Below are positions 33,370-45,375 of a DNA stretch of 64,000 nt, piece by piece. Source of the DNA: Selaginella moellendorffii. Its lineage: Eukaryota > Streptophyta > Lycopodiopsida > Selaginellales > Selaginellaceae. The notes beneath the pieces are model-generated. The model made no database searches and was not told where the DNA came from. It was given only the letters and a program-made list of their open reading frames with translations. How positions within the stretch are numbered: position 1 is the first letter of the stretch; every line of letters starts with the position of its first letter. The DNA lies in assembly GCF_000143415.4 (NCBI RefSeq), contig NW_003314265.1, forward strand, positions 2,149,775 through 2,213,774, read 5' to 3'. Both the position numbers and the translations under genes were made by a program.

Positions 33370-34830
33370 GCACTGAACGACAGGACTTTAAGCTGAAGTT
33401 TTAGAAAGTGTTACAGGTATTGACAGATGCGTTGCTGTTTGTTGTAAAACTTTTTCTTCCTTCGCAGTGTAGGATTTTAAAACGAGGCAGGAGGATTATT
33501 ATCGTGGGGCACTTGAACATTTCTCCATATCCTATTGATTCATGTGACCCTGGTCCAAAATTTGATACCGATCCGTAAGTCACTCACTGATTCAAGCCGC
33601 TCTAGTAGTTTTTAACATGTTCATTTTAACAGGAGCCGTCAATGGTTTAGATCATTGCTGGTGAGCGAGGGTGGTGCGTTTTCAGACTCGTTTCGCGTGT
33701 TTCATCCTGAAATGTAACTCTTCACGGTTTTGGTCTGGCCAAATCATACCTGCTTATATGTATCTTGTCCAGAGCAGAGGCTTACACTTGCTGGTCTCAG
33801 GCATCGGGTGCGGAGGAGTTTAACTATGGCAGTCGTATTGATCATGTTCTTATTGCTGGTCCCTGCGCTGGCCATTGTCAGTGTCCTGATGGATCGCATG
33901 AAAATAGTAGCTGTGACGGATTTGCAGAGTGTGGAACAGATATGTGTGACATTCTTCTCGAGTTTAAGCGTGCAAAGCTGGACACCCTTCCGAGGTACGC
34001 CAAAAAGACAGACTAGTTGTGGCCAGTGTTGATGTTTCTCCATGGCAGATGGAGTGGTGGGAGAAGCTTAAAACTGGATGGTTCAGATCACGCTCCTGCT
34101 ATTCTGCGCTTAAGCATTATCTTCCATTCCACCACATGAAGCTCCACAACTGGCTGCTCGATTTATGCCTGAGCTTTGCGCTCCTCAGGAAAGTATCAGT
34201 AAGTAACTTCTTAAAGCGAAGGACGTTTCTGACAACCGCTCGTGCTGACTGGTGCAGTTTCCATTTTCAGAAAGCTCAACGAGAGAACAACAGCTAACAC
34301 CGAGCCTGATACAAGCCGAAATGTTTCCAAGCCTGGTTTTACACAGGAAACGGGCAGCAGGAAACTACAGAGGCTGTCACAAAGCCGATTGACAGGGTTT
34401 TGCTATCAAAGCATGAATCTTCTGACAAAATGAGCTGCACAGAGGTTGCAGTGCATGGGCAGAGCTCCAGCCTTACGGATGAAATCCAGCAATCAGCTGA
34501 ATCGTGCGACAATAACAACTGCTCAGAGGTTGCACCTTGCGGGGAGAGTGCCATTCTGATGGATATGTCAGATGAAACACCGACGGAAAGCTCTCAGCAA
34601 AGCTTGGAAAAATTGGCAGCAGGCTGGGAACGACTGAAGAGCTTGATGTCGCGAAATCTTCTATCGTGCAAGGGACATGGTGAGACTTGTGTCGTGAGAA
34701 CAGTTAAGAAGGCTGGTCCCAATCTTGGCCGTGGTTTCTACGTCTGTACTCGAGCAAAGGTGATCTTCCTTGAAAGATTCTTCATATTTTATTCGTTGTT
34801 TCCAACAGGGCCCAGCTTCCACTCACAAGC
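33370..34830 (+). pseudogene. AP endonuclease 2 (APE2-like) fragment, copy B
   Basis: Longer than copy A. The same GHLN substitution and GSRIDHVLIAGPC block are present. The sequence then continues through FKRAKLDTLPR and a Ser/Glu-rich linker to a GRF-type zinc finger (LSCKGHGETCVVRTVKKAGP, then LGRGFYVCTRAK near 34660-34760). A GT-AG intron follows, and the finger breaks down after GPAS. The N-terminal third of APE2 is missing. The finger in intact APE2 binds single-stranded DNA; here it is incomplete. Confidence 0.9.
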
Positions 34831-35080
34831 TCGGGATCTGAGACTTGGAACGCCTTGGTAATTACATCGTCGCTCACGTCCGGCCTGGAAGCAAAGACCG
34901 CCTTTGCAACCTCGAAGTCCCCGGATTCTGGCTGTTAAACGTGGCGATCCCCACAGCTTCCTCCTTCCCAACGTTGAGCTGGAAGTGGACGACCCGAGGA
35001 AACATGACCCGACACGAACATGTTCCCGGCCTGGATCACCCCTCCGTACGCATAAGGGTCCTCTTCTGATCCTGGAGCAC
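34795..35080 (-). pseudogene. germin-like protein C-terminal fragment
   Basis: On the minus strand the blocks VHFQLNVGKEEAVGIATFNS plus QNPG and, one frame over, FEVAKAVFASRPDVSDDVIT plus KAFQV match the end of the cupin domain and C-terminus of germin-like proteins (extracellular manganese proteins of plants). One frameshift separates them. No N-terminal half or signal peptide is present. It sits exactly where the APE2 zinc finger breaks off, in the opposite orientation. Confidence 0.8.
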
Positions 35081-35504
35081 AGGCCAGGAGGCTGGAGGAG
35101 AAGAATGGCCATTCAGCAGCTCACTGAGAAATCTCTTTCCCTAGTCTAGAATTTTCAATGAGAATTTTTTACTTGCATGCTACGCTCATGCGTGCACAGG
35201 GAGTAACTAAGGAACAGCTGAATCGTAGGACTCCTGCGTTGCACCGTTTCTTTGTGGAAACTTTGAAGTGTCCGATGGTGTGGAGAGAGGTCTTAAGGTT
35301 TGATCTCTAAGTTCCCTAATTATATGAGCTCTGGACATACAATATATGAACTACACCTTGTGGATAAGCATATCGTCCCAAACATTCTGCCAAGAACTTA
35401 GCTGCTTTCTTTTGTTTTTTTTCTTTGAATAAAAATTCCTTCACTTCACTGCTTCTGAATTTTAGTAGTTTTACTAAGCCTGTGCCCTTCTTCTACAATA
35501 ATAG
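35081..35504. other. ROCO-upstream-like remnant and spacer
   Basis: The words GAGCACAGGCCAGG and GTCTAGAATTTT with nearby ACTTGCATGC resemble the ROCO upstream region near 27375-27490, so this is probably a further broken copy. The remainder to 35504 holds no recognised feature. Confidence 0.45.
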
Positions 35505-37223
35505 TGATCTTCACAGACCCAGCCACTTGGACTTTTGACGAGATCAAAGCACTTCTTCATCGGTCCTTGCCATATCGTTGAGGTGAATTCTTTTTCACAT
35601 ACTCAAACAACTCCACAATGTCATCTTTTGATGCTGGTTGCAACCTGTTATTGAGATCGCCTTTAAAGCAGGAGTCAATTGTAGCCTTCAAGCCATTTGC
35701 ACCAAGCTCAATCAAGGTGCCGACCAGCTCCCCTCCCACAGGCAATGCCACTTTACCGAGCTTTGCAAGGGTGAAACACATTGTGATGCCTGGGACGAAG
35801 ATGTTGCTATACTTTTTGAACCATTGATTTGGGATAGTGATTGGTACTCCTGGGTACTTCTTCAAATCAACTAGGTGACAGCCGCTTGGATGCTCACATA
35901 AGTAGCTAATATTTGCTCGTTTCCCAATCAGTGGTGAATATTTAACAACAGATTTGACTCCATTGTAAGGTGAGGGAGTTTCGGACACTCCAGCTTAATG
36001 GATTCCAACAGTGATGAGCAGCTCTTGATCAATGCGTTTTCTGTGTCGTTCAGAGCTTTTGTAAAGATTCTTTGATATCTGTTATGGAGACCTTAAAGTC
36101 CTCCATATATATCTGAATCCCCTGCATTTGATGCTTCTGTAATTGGTAGCAAAAGCTGGCAAGGTTGCCCATGTCATCACTTTCAAACTTTGGGATCTCA
36201 ACCTGCACAAGCTGGCTTTGATACACTGGCACTATGTGCTGGTTGTATTCTGTGACAACCTCTTCAACAGCACGCTTACGTGGCTGAATAATCTCGTTGA
36301 CTTCACTTGGCATCAAGAGTTCCAAGACACTTGTGGAGTCACCAAAACCCAGGTAAAGTGATAATCAAAGCCATCCCTAGCTACCATCTGTTTAACCTCT
36401 TGCAGTACCCAACAGCCCTTGCTGTTTTCATCGCATGACCTGCTTTCCCAAATTGTCTTACCTTCACTGGATTCAGAACATGCTCTTCAAGCTTGATGAA
36501 AGGACAGGCCCTGTTAGTTTCCTTGACTACACAATCCCGTATCTCCTTCATGAACTGCTCCCCTTTGAGTCCCCTCTTTTCCTCCTTGGGCACCATCAAC
36601 ATAATATCCACCCATTGCCGATCTGTCCAATGCTTATAATCCCCACCAATAGTCACCAGAACTTGAATGAGATCCTCTTGAAAGGAAACCCAACCAGCAC
36701 CAATTTTACTTCCATGGCCCCATCTGTCACACATCTCCTTCACCTTGGCTTGAATAACTGCAAATACTCCTGCTTTCAACCAACGAACACACAGACATCA
36801 ATGTTTAATCTCAGCAGTCAAGAGCATAATTACCTGATGGGAGAAGAACGAAGCCCTTCATAGTGTCGTCTGCTTGCAATCTCCGACCCCAACAATCATA
36901 TGTTTGCTCGCTTTCAATCCATCCAATGAACTCATCAAGCAATAATGCAGGCACAATGAGGTGTTCTGGCAGATTTGGTGGTTCTGACCACCTTATGTCC
37001 CAGCTCCTCATGCCATCAGGAATCAAACCCCCATCTCACAGAGCAGCTTGAGCAGGAGATGTTGCCCTCTGCAGTCTCTCCAAATGTTTTGAGCTCTTGT
37101 ACTGCTTTCGCAGTAGACCACTTGGGACTTCATCGTATCGTTTCTGTCTTGCTTAGGAATGAAAATTCCTAACACTGTATGGAGAAACCATGGCATGTCT
37201 AGAACTGCATTGTTGACAATCAA
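35505..37223 (-). pseudogene. ROCO-C, 3' remnant
   Basis: A third copy of the ROCO gene, keeping only the COR end and the C-terminal region (matches 23381-25170). It enters within LIVNNAVLDMPWFL at 37223, where unrelated sequence begins. Short deletions shift the frame near 37110, 37060, 36430 and 36050-36000 and remove part of the Gln-rich linker. The intron equivalent to 24700-24763 is kept. Many positions differ from ROCO-B, so the duplication is not recent. Confidence 0.92.
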
Positions 37224-38533
37224 TAAAAACTTTCGGTATACACTCACAAACTTAGATCATCCCAATCCCACACGAGACGTTTCTTCGCGAAGATCCCACG
37301 AGAAGAACGTGCTTATCGCACATTGTTCTATGTCAGAAAAAAATCAATGCGTGATTGACAGAAAACTGTGCGCCGACCGTCAGGAGAAGCGGCACTCTCC
37401 CCGAGGAGGATTCCAGCTCCAGGGAGCGACAGGAAATGGAGATTGTGAAGCCCTCGCTTCCCTACGCCTCCTCCAGCGCTCCAAACCCACGTCAAGCCGG
37501 TTAGATTCTGGATGCCGCATTTCCTTTTGTTCGTTTGATCGTGTGATTGTTTGATTTTTATTTCCTCTGTGTGACAGAGTTGTGCGCGGCCGGAGCTTTC
37601 AAAGGCGTCACGGCTTCGTATTATCGTCTTTCCATTCATCCTCTCGTACACAATGCTCCATCTGGTCTCACTGATCATGTGAACCAAGCACTCTTAACCA
37701 CGGCTTGTCTTGTGGATCATAGCGTATAGACTGTGGTGATGGATGATCCTTGCGTTTTCCGCCTAGGTCCTGGGACTTGGATGGCTAGCTATCTCTTTGT
37801 TGCGGCCAGCATCCTCGCGAAGCTCTTGACTCAATCGCCATCAGAAGTTTCCAAGAGGTAAACATGGCTTTGCATGAAAGTTTTCACTTGCATGTTTTCT
37901 AGCGGGATTTGTTTTGTCACGACCATAGAACACATCTTTCGCTGCCGAGGCAACCTGGTCTTTGCTCGTTCCTGCGCCTTTTACGAGTATTGGTAACATT
38001 TACTTCCTCGACTTGGTTGATTGATGAGGATTCTTCTTCTTCGTTACCTTCTTCTAAGGAGGGAACATCCTTCAAGCAGTAAGACGCTTTGGGGAACATT
38101 TGTCACTTGGGACGACCACCACCGGTGACAAGCATTTCTCGAGTGAGTCACGTCATTCTTTTCTCTCGTTCGTAAGAATGGCATCTCAACAGTGATATCT
38201 TATGGCAAAGGAAGAATCCAGAAGAAGCAAAAGCTTTTAACGAGCTCGCAGGGATTTGATAGGACTGCAAATCCAAGCCGACTAAACAACCTCATGCAGG
38301 ACAAGCATGGATGCGTTGTAGCGGGTTCCTTAGTCAGCTGGGAACTGCTTTTCCCATTCGTCTGACGATTTCATGCGAAAGAGCTTGTTTTTTGTTGTGA
38401 AAGTTTCATATAGACAAACGCGATCAAGCTCTTGTAAGACAGGACCAAGTTTACATCAGGACGTGAGCTACTTTTGCAGGACACCTATTCCCTTTCTTGA
38501 AATAAAAAGAAATTACAGAAGATTGCTAATAAA
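37224..38533. other. no firm gene; weak coding hints
   Basis: A plus-strand open stretch at about 37740-37862 (MDDPCVFRLGPGTWMASYLF then AASILAKLL) ends at a GT donor-like site and contains a hydrophobic run, so it could be a first exon. A minus-strand acidic/basic ORF at 37917-38099 is also open. Neither matches a family I know. The rest shows nothing I can support. Confidence 0.3.
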
Positions 38534-39331
38534 TTACGAGAAAAGGGGCACTAAGACGAACTCTGCGACGCCAGTATACTGCTCTCTTTGCACCGTGAAA
38601 ATCCCGTGCTTAGGGTGGAACACAATCCATCTAGTGGGAGTAAATCCCAGGAGCACCACACACTGCCCAATCCAGTACATGTTGTACGTGCTACAATACC
38701 ACGCCTTGCCACCGCCGTCATCCACAAAGGCATCATCTTTTTCAAGTTGCTCGCATCTCAAGCTCGTTACCACTGGGTGTCGATTCAAGAGCTCCAACAC
38801 CACCTCCTCGCTGGGTCGAGTAATCAAGCCCACTTTCCTCAAACTATTACCTAGAACATAAACTTGGAATAAATTCTTGTCCTGCTGCTTATGCCTGAAG
38901 AGCTCCAGTGCCTTATGGATCAAGGACAAGGCTGGCTGTTGGCGCTCCTGGAGAGAAAACTGGTGTGCCGTGGTGCCAAGCTTGGCCATGGCCTGGGAGC
39001 AAAGGTTTAACGCTCGCTCCCAGCAGCCAGAGCACCGTTTCGCTTCTTTGTTTACTGTGGCTATCGGCATACCTTGCTCATCGAAGTCAAACAGAGGCTG
39101 GAGATCACCGCCTCGAGGCGGATTAGTGCTTTTCAACTCGCTACCTGGAAAAAGACCGCTCCAGTCGACCGTCGCTTCCTTGGGAGATTTTCCTGGTATA
39201 AAAGGCTCAACCTGGTATACCCTCTGAGCCCTAGACGCCAGATCTCTGAGGCAACACCAGCGCGAAGCGTGGATCACAACATCCGGCTCCACTACCATCT
39301 TTTTAGGGCAACCCTTCAAGTTTAACGGCAA
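38534..39331 (-). CDS. hypothetical protein, 265 residues
   Basis: A single open frame of 265 residues, no introns needed. It begins MPLNLKGCPKKMVVEPDVVI and contains a moderately hydrophobic aromatic segment (AWYCSTYNMYWIGQCVVLLG). I see no signal peptide or clear membrane span. The composition is even and unlike the shadow ORFs on the other strand, which supports real coding. I do not recognise the family. The upstream neighbour, on the same strand, is beta-carbonic anhydrase about 200 bp away. It could be lineage-specific or a fragment of a larger gene. Confidence 0.5.
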   Translation of the reverse strand: MPLNLKGCPKKMVVEPDVVIHASRWCCLRDLASRAQRVYQVEPFIPGKSPKEATVDWSGLFPGSELKSTNPPRGGDLQPLFDFDEQGMPIATVNKEAKRCSGCWERALNLCSQAMAKLGTTAHQFSLQERQQPALSLIHKALELFRHKQQDKNLFQVYVLGNSLRKVGLITRPSEEVVLELLNRHPVVTSLRCEQLEKDDAFVDDGGGKAWYCSTYNMYWIGQCVVLLGFTPTRWIVFHPKHGIFTVQREQYTGVAEFVLVPLFS

Positions 39332-39528
39332 TTACTTTAAGCCTAGCATGATAGTCAATGCTTTTATTTATATTGAGCAGGATAAGATGAATTTGCCAAT
39401 GCGATCACAAAACCTTGTGCTGTAAACTCGTTCCTCCCTTACAAGTGCTTGATCGGCCGCCTTAGCTTACACAAACGCAACAGCATCTTAAGAAAGAAAC
39501 CGATGAAACTAGTGACATACCTTGCTGA

Positions 39529-40702
39529 TTAGAATCGGGAATGAGCACCTGTCTTCCCATCCGCCCCATACAGCCAGTACTCAAACGAGCCTTCCACAAA
39601 GTTGTAGTAGCCACCATGGAGCGTGAGGTTGCCATTCATGACTGCGTCGTGCACGAAGGGAAAAGCCAAGAGGTTTGACAGCGATAAGTTGATAGACTCC
39701 TGGCACGAAATCGTCAGACGAACGGGGAAAGAGCAGCGCTCGCAGAGCAAACCTTTTCGCACATTGTGCACTGCTGTTCCAGGTCCTGGTCAGCTGCTGC
39801 CTTGAGAGCCGCGGTACGAGCCGCAAGCCCAATCTGGATCCAGTCTTCAACAAAAACACTGACTAAAAAATCACGTCAGATGTGCCAGAAAAGGAGAGAA
39901 ACAAGCAAAGCGAGAGCGTAAAAGTACCTCCGTTTCACATTTTCCTTCTGTGTCATGAGAGCAAGGATGCCACCACACCTGCTGTGCCCGATCACCATTA
40001 TACTCTCCACCTATGGACGGTTTGCAAAGCTTGTATTTGCCGGAAAATGGTTACCTTGAGAACCATGACGGCGTATTCAATAGCTGCACTAGTGCCGGGA
40101 TAGATCATAGCCTGCCCGGATTTTCACAACCATGCTTTGGAATCCAAACCAAGAAAATTACAGAGTACCTGCTCTGGTGGAGGAACCATGTTAGCAATGT
40201 TGCGGACGACAAATGCTTCGCCTGGCCGGAATCCAAGAACTGTCGTGGGACATACTCTCGAGTCGGAGCAGGCAATGACCATGAACTGCACAAGAAATAT
40301 AAGAGATGAGCCGTTTCGAGCGTTCTTAAGACCAGACAGCGCTTACCTTTGGAGTCTGCTTCACCGCTACTTCGCGAAACAGCTTTGGTTGCCTCCTGTC
40401 CACAGCACAAATTCGGAAGTTGGCATTGAAACCGTCCAGGGATTCAGATTTGTCTGGCGTACAAGAAAGTCTCCTGCTTGAATTTTTCAAAGCCGTGCTG
40501 GATTCTCTGCTTCACTCTCTCCGTTGGGGTGAATGTATTCTGCGCGATCACCAAAAAATCATAAAAAAGCCCAGAAGGACAAGAGTAAACTTACTTGGTA
40601 TGCTTGGCAGAGGCTCGTGTGTCTCCCCGCCGCGCATTTGCCAAAACAAACAACGGAACAAAAGGTGCTGCCCAATCCTCCTGGAAACGGCGCTCGGATC
40701 AT
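39529..40702 (-). CDS. beta-carbonic anhydrase
   Basis: Interconverts CO2 and bicarbonate using zinc. Eight exons splice cleanly: 40702-40595, 40539-40463, 40395-40347, 40285-40169, 40111-40055, 40010-39928, 39858-39753 and 39699-39529, giving 255 residues. Introns are 44-69 bp and all GT-AG. Zinc and active-site motifs are [12 protein letters not shown] and [10 protein letters not shown]. Also seen are [19 protein letters not shown] and the C-terminal [16 protein letters not shown]. The start chosen is ATG 40702. A further in-frame ATG at 40846 is open but only about 10 bp below a TATA-like stretch (40854-40866), so it may be in the leader. The N-terminus could be a short plastid-targeting peptide; localisation is uncertain. 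Confidence 0.93.
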
Positions 40703-41099
40703 CTTTTCTTCGTATTTAGGGTGTGCTCTACACACGCAGGCGCCAAGTGGTGTCCTACGTGCCAAAGAAAAACAGTTACAAAGAAAACCAATGAATACGT
40801 ACTTTACTCGCCGTGAGACCCGAGCTCGTTGAGGAAGAAGCACCATTCACAGTATAAATATAAAGTAGCACCCGGAGCTCTCTATTCCTGAAACAAAATG
40901 TCTAAAAACCAAACAACGAACAAAAAAAAATAAAAAATGGTATAAATGCAGATACGACGAGGCAAGCAATACCTTGAAGATCATAATGCTCGAGCATCAG
41001 AAAGGCGAGAAATCAAGCTTGTTAAATTTTTCGTTAAGCATACTACAGTCATTCACACATCCAGGAGAAAATCACTTACCAGGGAAGTGATAAAAAAAA

Positions 41100-43197
41100 T
41101 CACATGGATGCACTAACTATTATGTCACCGAATGGAACCTCTTGCTTCACTAAGAGAGACTGTTTGGACCCGAGGACCTGTTCCACACGCTGTCGGAAAC
41201 AAGTCGCGAATAAAAAAATACACAACGTTACCAGAATGTCATAAAACATGCAAGCTGCAACTCTTCTAGTTTTTCCGGTCAGAATTTGTTCCAGCGACAA
41301 ACTCGCGTTCGGGGCCTGTTTGCTGAGCCTCTCCAACATAAGTGCTACCGCCCTGGTCACATGAAACATCATTGAGAATATATTTACCACTTGATAAGCA
41401 CTGACCTCGTCCGTCCGGAGCATACATCACTGTCTGGAGCCTGGGAGTCACGGCCGTCTACAAGTTCTGTAAGGAGATCAGCGAAATGGTGAAGTGGAAA
41501 GTGCAAAAAGTATCATCACCTTCAAAATGGCAATCAAAGTCCTGCAGAAAAAAAACCGAGTTCATAAAAAAATGAAACAAAATCACGCAGCTTACGGGTA
41601 AATCAGCTACAGAGTCGACAGCTGGGTTTATAGAAGCGTTCAAATTGTCTTCCCCGTTCAGATTATCTCCAGCAAGCTTTTTCGTGGCGGCGATCTCTAA
41701 AAGTTTGTTAAAAATTAGTTCTTATGAACTTGGAAGGTAAGCTTAATACCTCTCTCTGTTTCGCGTTCCAAAACACCGTAAGTCCTCAGTTGATAGTTGC
41801 TCGCTGGCAGCCGGCTACCAGTTAGCAGCTGAAGCAACCTCTGGTCCCTAGCAGTCATGTTTTGCATAAGAAGCATTCGTCGATAACAGCAATCGGCTCT
41901 TTTACGAGGCCTTAGCAGGTCTTTTGTGCTACGGAGCTGGTTCTGTAGCAGGCTACCAAAACCCGGGAGTCAGAGTTGTAAACGAAATTATGATACTCGG
42001 CTTACTCGTTCGATAGCATGGTCGACATATCAAACGCAAGCCGCTTCCGCTTGTTTCTGGTCCTGACGTTGCTGCGTATCTCAGTGCATGGTTTCTGAGG
42101 TGTCCTTGGAGCGAAGGCCAACTCTGTGATAAAAGACAGTCACGAGCCTTTAAACTTACAGTAGCTCACCTGATTCTTTTTCGGAAAAATAGCCACAGTC
42201 TTGCGCGCGAATGGCCTTCTCCCTCTCTATCACAGTCTGAAAAGGAGCATCTGGCATTTGCTGATCAGCTATCTCATCAACGATCGAAGCCAAGGACCGC
42301 ATTGCCGTTGGACGTAGAAGGCTGTAAGGTGCTCGCTCCCTATGGTCTGCCAAGACGTCATTTGTTGGTGTTTGCGGCTGAAATACTCCATCGTCCACAA
42401 TGCCGGACCATTCGTCCAAGTTTTCTTTCTCTTGGCTGCAGTACAGGGTACGTTACTCTCGTTGAAGAAAGGAATCACACCATACCATTGCGAGATGACT
42501 TCCTCAACTTCGAAGCCGAATGGCAAATCACCATCAGGAAATCTTTCTGTAAAGTAAAAAGTTAGAAACGACTAGACAAAAGCCAGTTCTCACCATCTAG
42601 CTCCGTGTTGTAAGATCCAAAATGATCTACGTTTGGCTGCAAAGTAATGTGCTCTGCCAGTGCAACGTGCAAATCGACATTGCTGCACAAACGCTAACAG
42701 AAAGTTAACAGTGCAACATTGCCAATCATATTCCCGTACCTGTGTACTGCGTTTACAACCTCTTCTTCCCGAAAAGGATCGAGCAAGTCAGCCAAGTTTC
42801 CAGCATAGCCCACACAAAGGCGCTCAGTTTCCAGTAGAGAAGCGTCGCTAGCTTTGATGCTCAGCCTTTTGATCTTCTCCCAGGTCTCGTTGGAGACTGC
42901 CAGGAGGTAGACAACCTTCCTAGAGTAAATGCGTGCCACGCCCAGCAACAGATAAGCGGACACTCTCAAAGACAGCGGCACGTCGGGGAAGCGAAGGATT
43001 TCATCTGCCAAAACCCCACGCCTTTGAGCTCGAGTGCGCAAAAACCACGACTTTGAGCGCAAACATGACGGAAGATAAGACTTACCAACAGTTGTAGCGA
43101 TGTCTGCCGCGCTTATCTCGCTCCTGGCAAGCCGGCGCTCCACATGAGCCGCGCGCCACGCCGTTCCCAGCGGCCCCTTCCTTGGCAGAGATTGCAT
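41100..43197 (-). CDS. cohesin kleisin, RAD21/SYN family
   Basis: Kleisins close the SMC1-SMC3 ring that holds sister chromatids together in the nucleus. The N-terminal SMC3-binding domain is clear: RKGPLGTAWRAAHVERRL from 43182, then after an in-frame GT-AG intron (about 43003-43083) VPLSLRVSAYLLLGVARIYS plus RKV. The middle region includes the basic RTRNKRKRLAFDMSTML near 42020-42065. The C-terminal winged helix that binds SMC1 is split by two introns: CSGRTR joined to AVALMLERLSKQAP and SLEQILTGKTRR, then VLGSKQSLLVKQEVPFGDII, stop at 41100-41102. The PLSLR segment suggests the RAD21/SCC1 side over REC8, but I cannot be sure. The first codons (MQSLP) are shorter than the usual MFYS start, so a small 5' exon may be missed. 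Exon borders in the middle are approximate. Confidence 0.86.
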
Positions 43198-43740
43198 TTA
43201 CCCGTTCAGCAGTAGCAGTAGCTCGCATTCTTCGTCAAGCACTCGCGCAGAACACAAAACCTAGGTAGCGAGGATCGAGAGAGCGTCGAGAAAAATAAAT
43301 ATCTGTTCAACGATCACAAACAACTTAAACGGTGCGGATTGAGCTGACCGTTTTTTACCTCGCTATTTGTCTGTCCCTGCCTGTAACAAAAAACTGTTAA
43401 CTGTGTCTCATTGTAGGTATTACCAGTTAGACACCCGATCTCCCTCACCAGAGCACGAGTTCAGCTCTTGTCTAACTTCGTGTTAAGCTCTCCAGCCTTT
43501 CTCGGCCTCCTGGGAGGGAAAGTATGAGCCTGATGAAAGCTGAGTATTCACTGCTCTAAAAAACTTTGCATTGCCAAACAGGTATTGGATGCAAGAAAGT
43601 GGTGGCCGTGTAACAAGTCTCACTGAATGGATGCTACGCTCCACACCCTTGTAGTGGCTTAAAATCGAAATCAATGATGCAATCGCAAAGGTGACAAGCG
43701 GAGATGAAACAAGTATAATATTCACTAATTAACATAACTT
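43198..43740. other. intergenic, no recognised feature
   Basis: The first 100 bases probably hold the promoter of the kleisin gene. A minus-strand ORF at 43483-43725 has no recognisable domain. I see no repeat shared with the rest of the window. Confidence 0.4.
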
Positions 43741-45375
43741 TTACGTTTCATACATTGATTGGAAAAGTAGGTGTGTGTAATATAATTCATTTGTGAATTT
43801 TATTTTAATTACTATCTAGATGTTTATTATCTCAATATTTCTAAATTAATCATATAAGATAATTAAGTACACAGTTCCAAAATGGGAAAAACTTGCATAT
43901 TATATGGAATATAGGTCCTTCTTCTTTTTGTTTGAGATATTCTTATTAAGTGTTTTATTAAAGTATATATAATTTATTGTAAAACCCATAGTCTTAGTAA
44001 TAAAATTATAAGTCACAAATTCATACACAGATAAGTATTTTGGTTTGAGCTTATATAGACAGTCTTTGGCAATATTTGTTTAAAAAAATTGTTGATTATT
44101 ATTAGTGAAACATAAACATTTTTATTTATCATTATGTTATTTATAAATAGTTGCAAATGTTTTTTTGACAACATGGCATTATAAAATGTATATTAACATT
44201 TAGTACCTCAGAAGATATTAAATTTTACATTAGTAATTCAAACAAATATATAAAGTTTTAAAATATATCTTATTAAAATTTTACAGTTTAAAATGAAGTA
44301 AGTTTTTGGAAAATATTTTATTTCTACCAGAGTATGGTGAAATCTCTTAAGAAAATCATTATATTAATAAATTAGTTAAAATATTTAATGATATATAGAA
44401 AAAATTTAAAAATAAGTTAAAGAGTATATGCTAGTGAATTACTATGAACTGTGCTAATATATTTTTTTATGAAAGTATAATTTCAAATATAAAAAGAGCT
44501 AAAGAAATGAAATTTGACATTTAATATAGTTAAATTGTCTTTGGGGTTATTTTTGGCTAAATAACAAAATTTGCCTTATTATTGATTTTTTTTAAATTTA
44601 TATTTTTAATCCTTGAGATAAAATAATAAAAACCATAATAAAAATATTTTAAAAATAATAAAAAAGTATAAATATTTATAAATATAAAAAAAATAATTAC
44701 TAAGTTATACTTTATGATAAAGTAAAACATATAATTTGCATAATCTTCTAAGTTTCAAAAGGATTGTGAGAAATATAGTCTGCTATAACATCTCTTGAAA
44801 ATAAAATTCAAGAACACCTCCTCCAAAAGTGTTGACAGAAGTTTTAGACACTCGAAGTTATCGTTGATTTGTCAACTAATTATTTATATTATAAATATCT
44901 TAAAGTTTATAAAAATAATTTAGTTTAAATGTTTACTTTTAAGTTTTAACTATTTTCATAATAAAACTATCAAGAAAACTTTGACAATTATTTTTCAGAA
45001 TTATTATTTGAACTTAATTGATAATTAAAATGATTGTATATTGTGTTAAAACTTTAAATTAACTAAGTAAATAGAATTAAGTATGTTTAATATTTATATT
45101 TTATACAACATTTATAGTTGCAAAACTATTTGTATATAAGTCCCAAAATAAACATAAATTAATTAATTGCACATTATAACAAGTTAAGCAGCTCACAAAC
45201 ATAAAAGTAATGAACAAATAGATTTTTTATTTATAAAATTTTAGATAGTGAACTTTATATATATACAATAAATTCACATAATTTTTATGACTATACATGT
45301 AATTCCTATAAAATTATTATTCTTATCTATATTCAATTGACTATTTCACCTTTTATAAAATATTAAACCTTTCAA
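43741..45375. other. AT-rich gene-free island
   Basis: About 1.6 kb made almost entirely of A and T runs, with sharp changes of composition at both sides. No ORF over 60 codons, tRNA, plastid or mitochondrial gene is visible. I do not find terminal inverted repeats or a target duplication. It separates the kleisin gene from the PHO1-like gene. Confidence 0.8.

Noticed and set aside
33730-34032. Hydrophobic ORF resembling a membrane protein
   Set aside because: Out-of-frame reading of the APE2 block; the GSRIDH frame is the real one. The same holds for 23160-23387.
43741-45375. Transferred plastid or mitochondrial DNA
   Set aside because: No organelle gene or tRNA is visible, so this cannot be supported from sequence alone.
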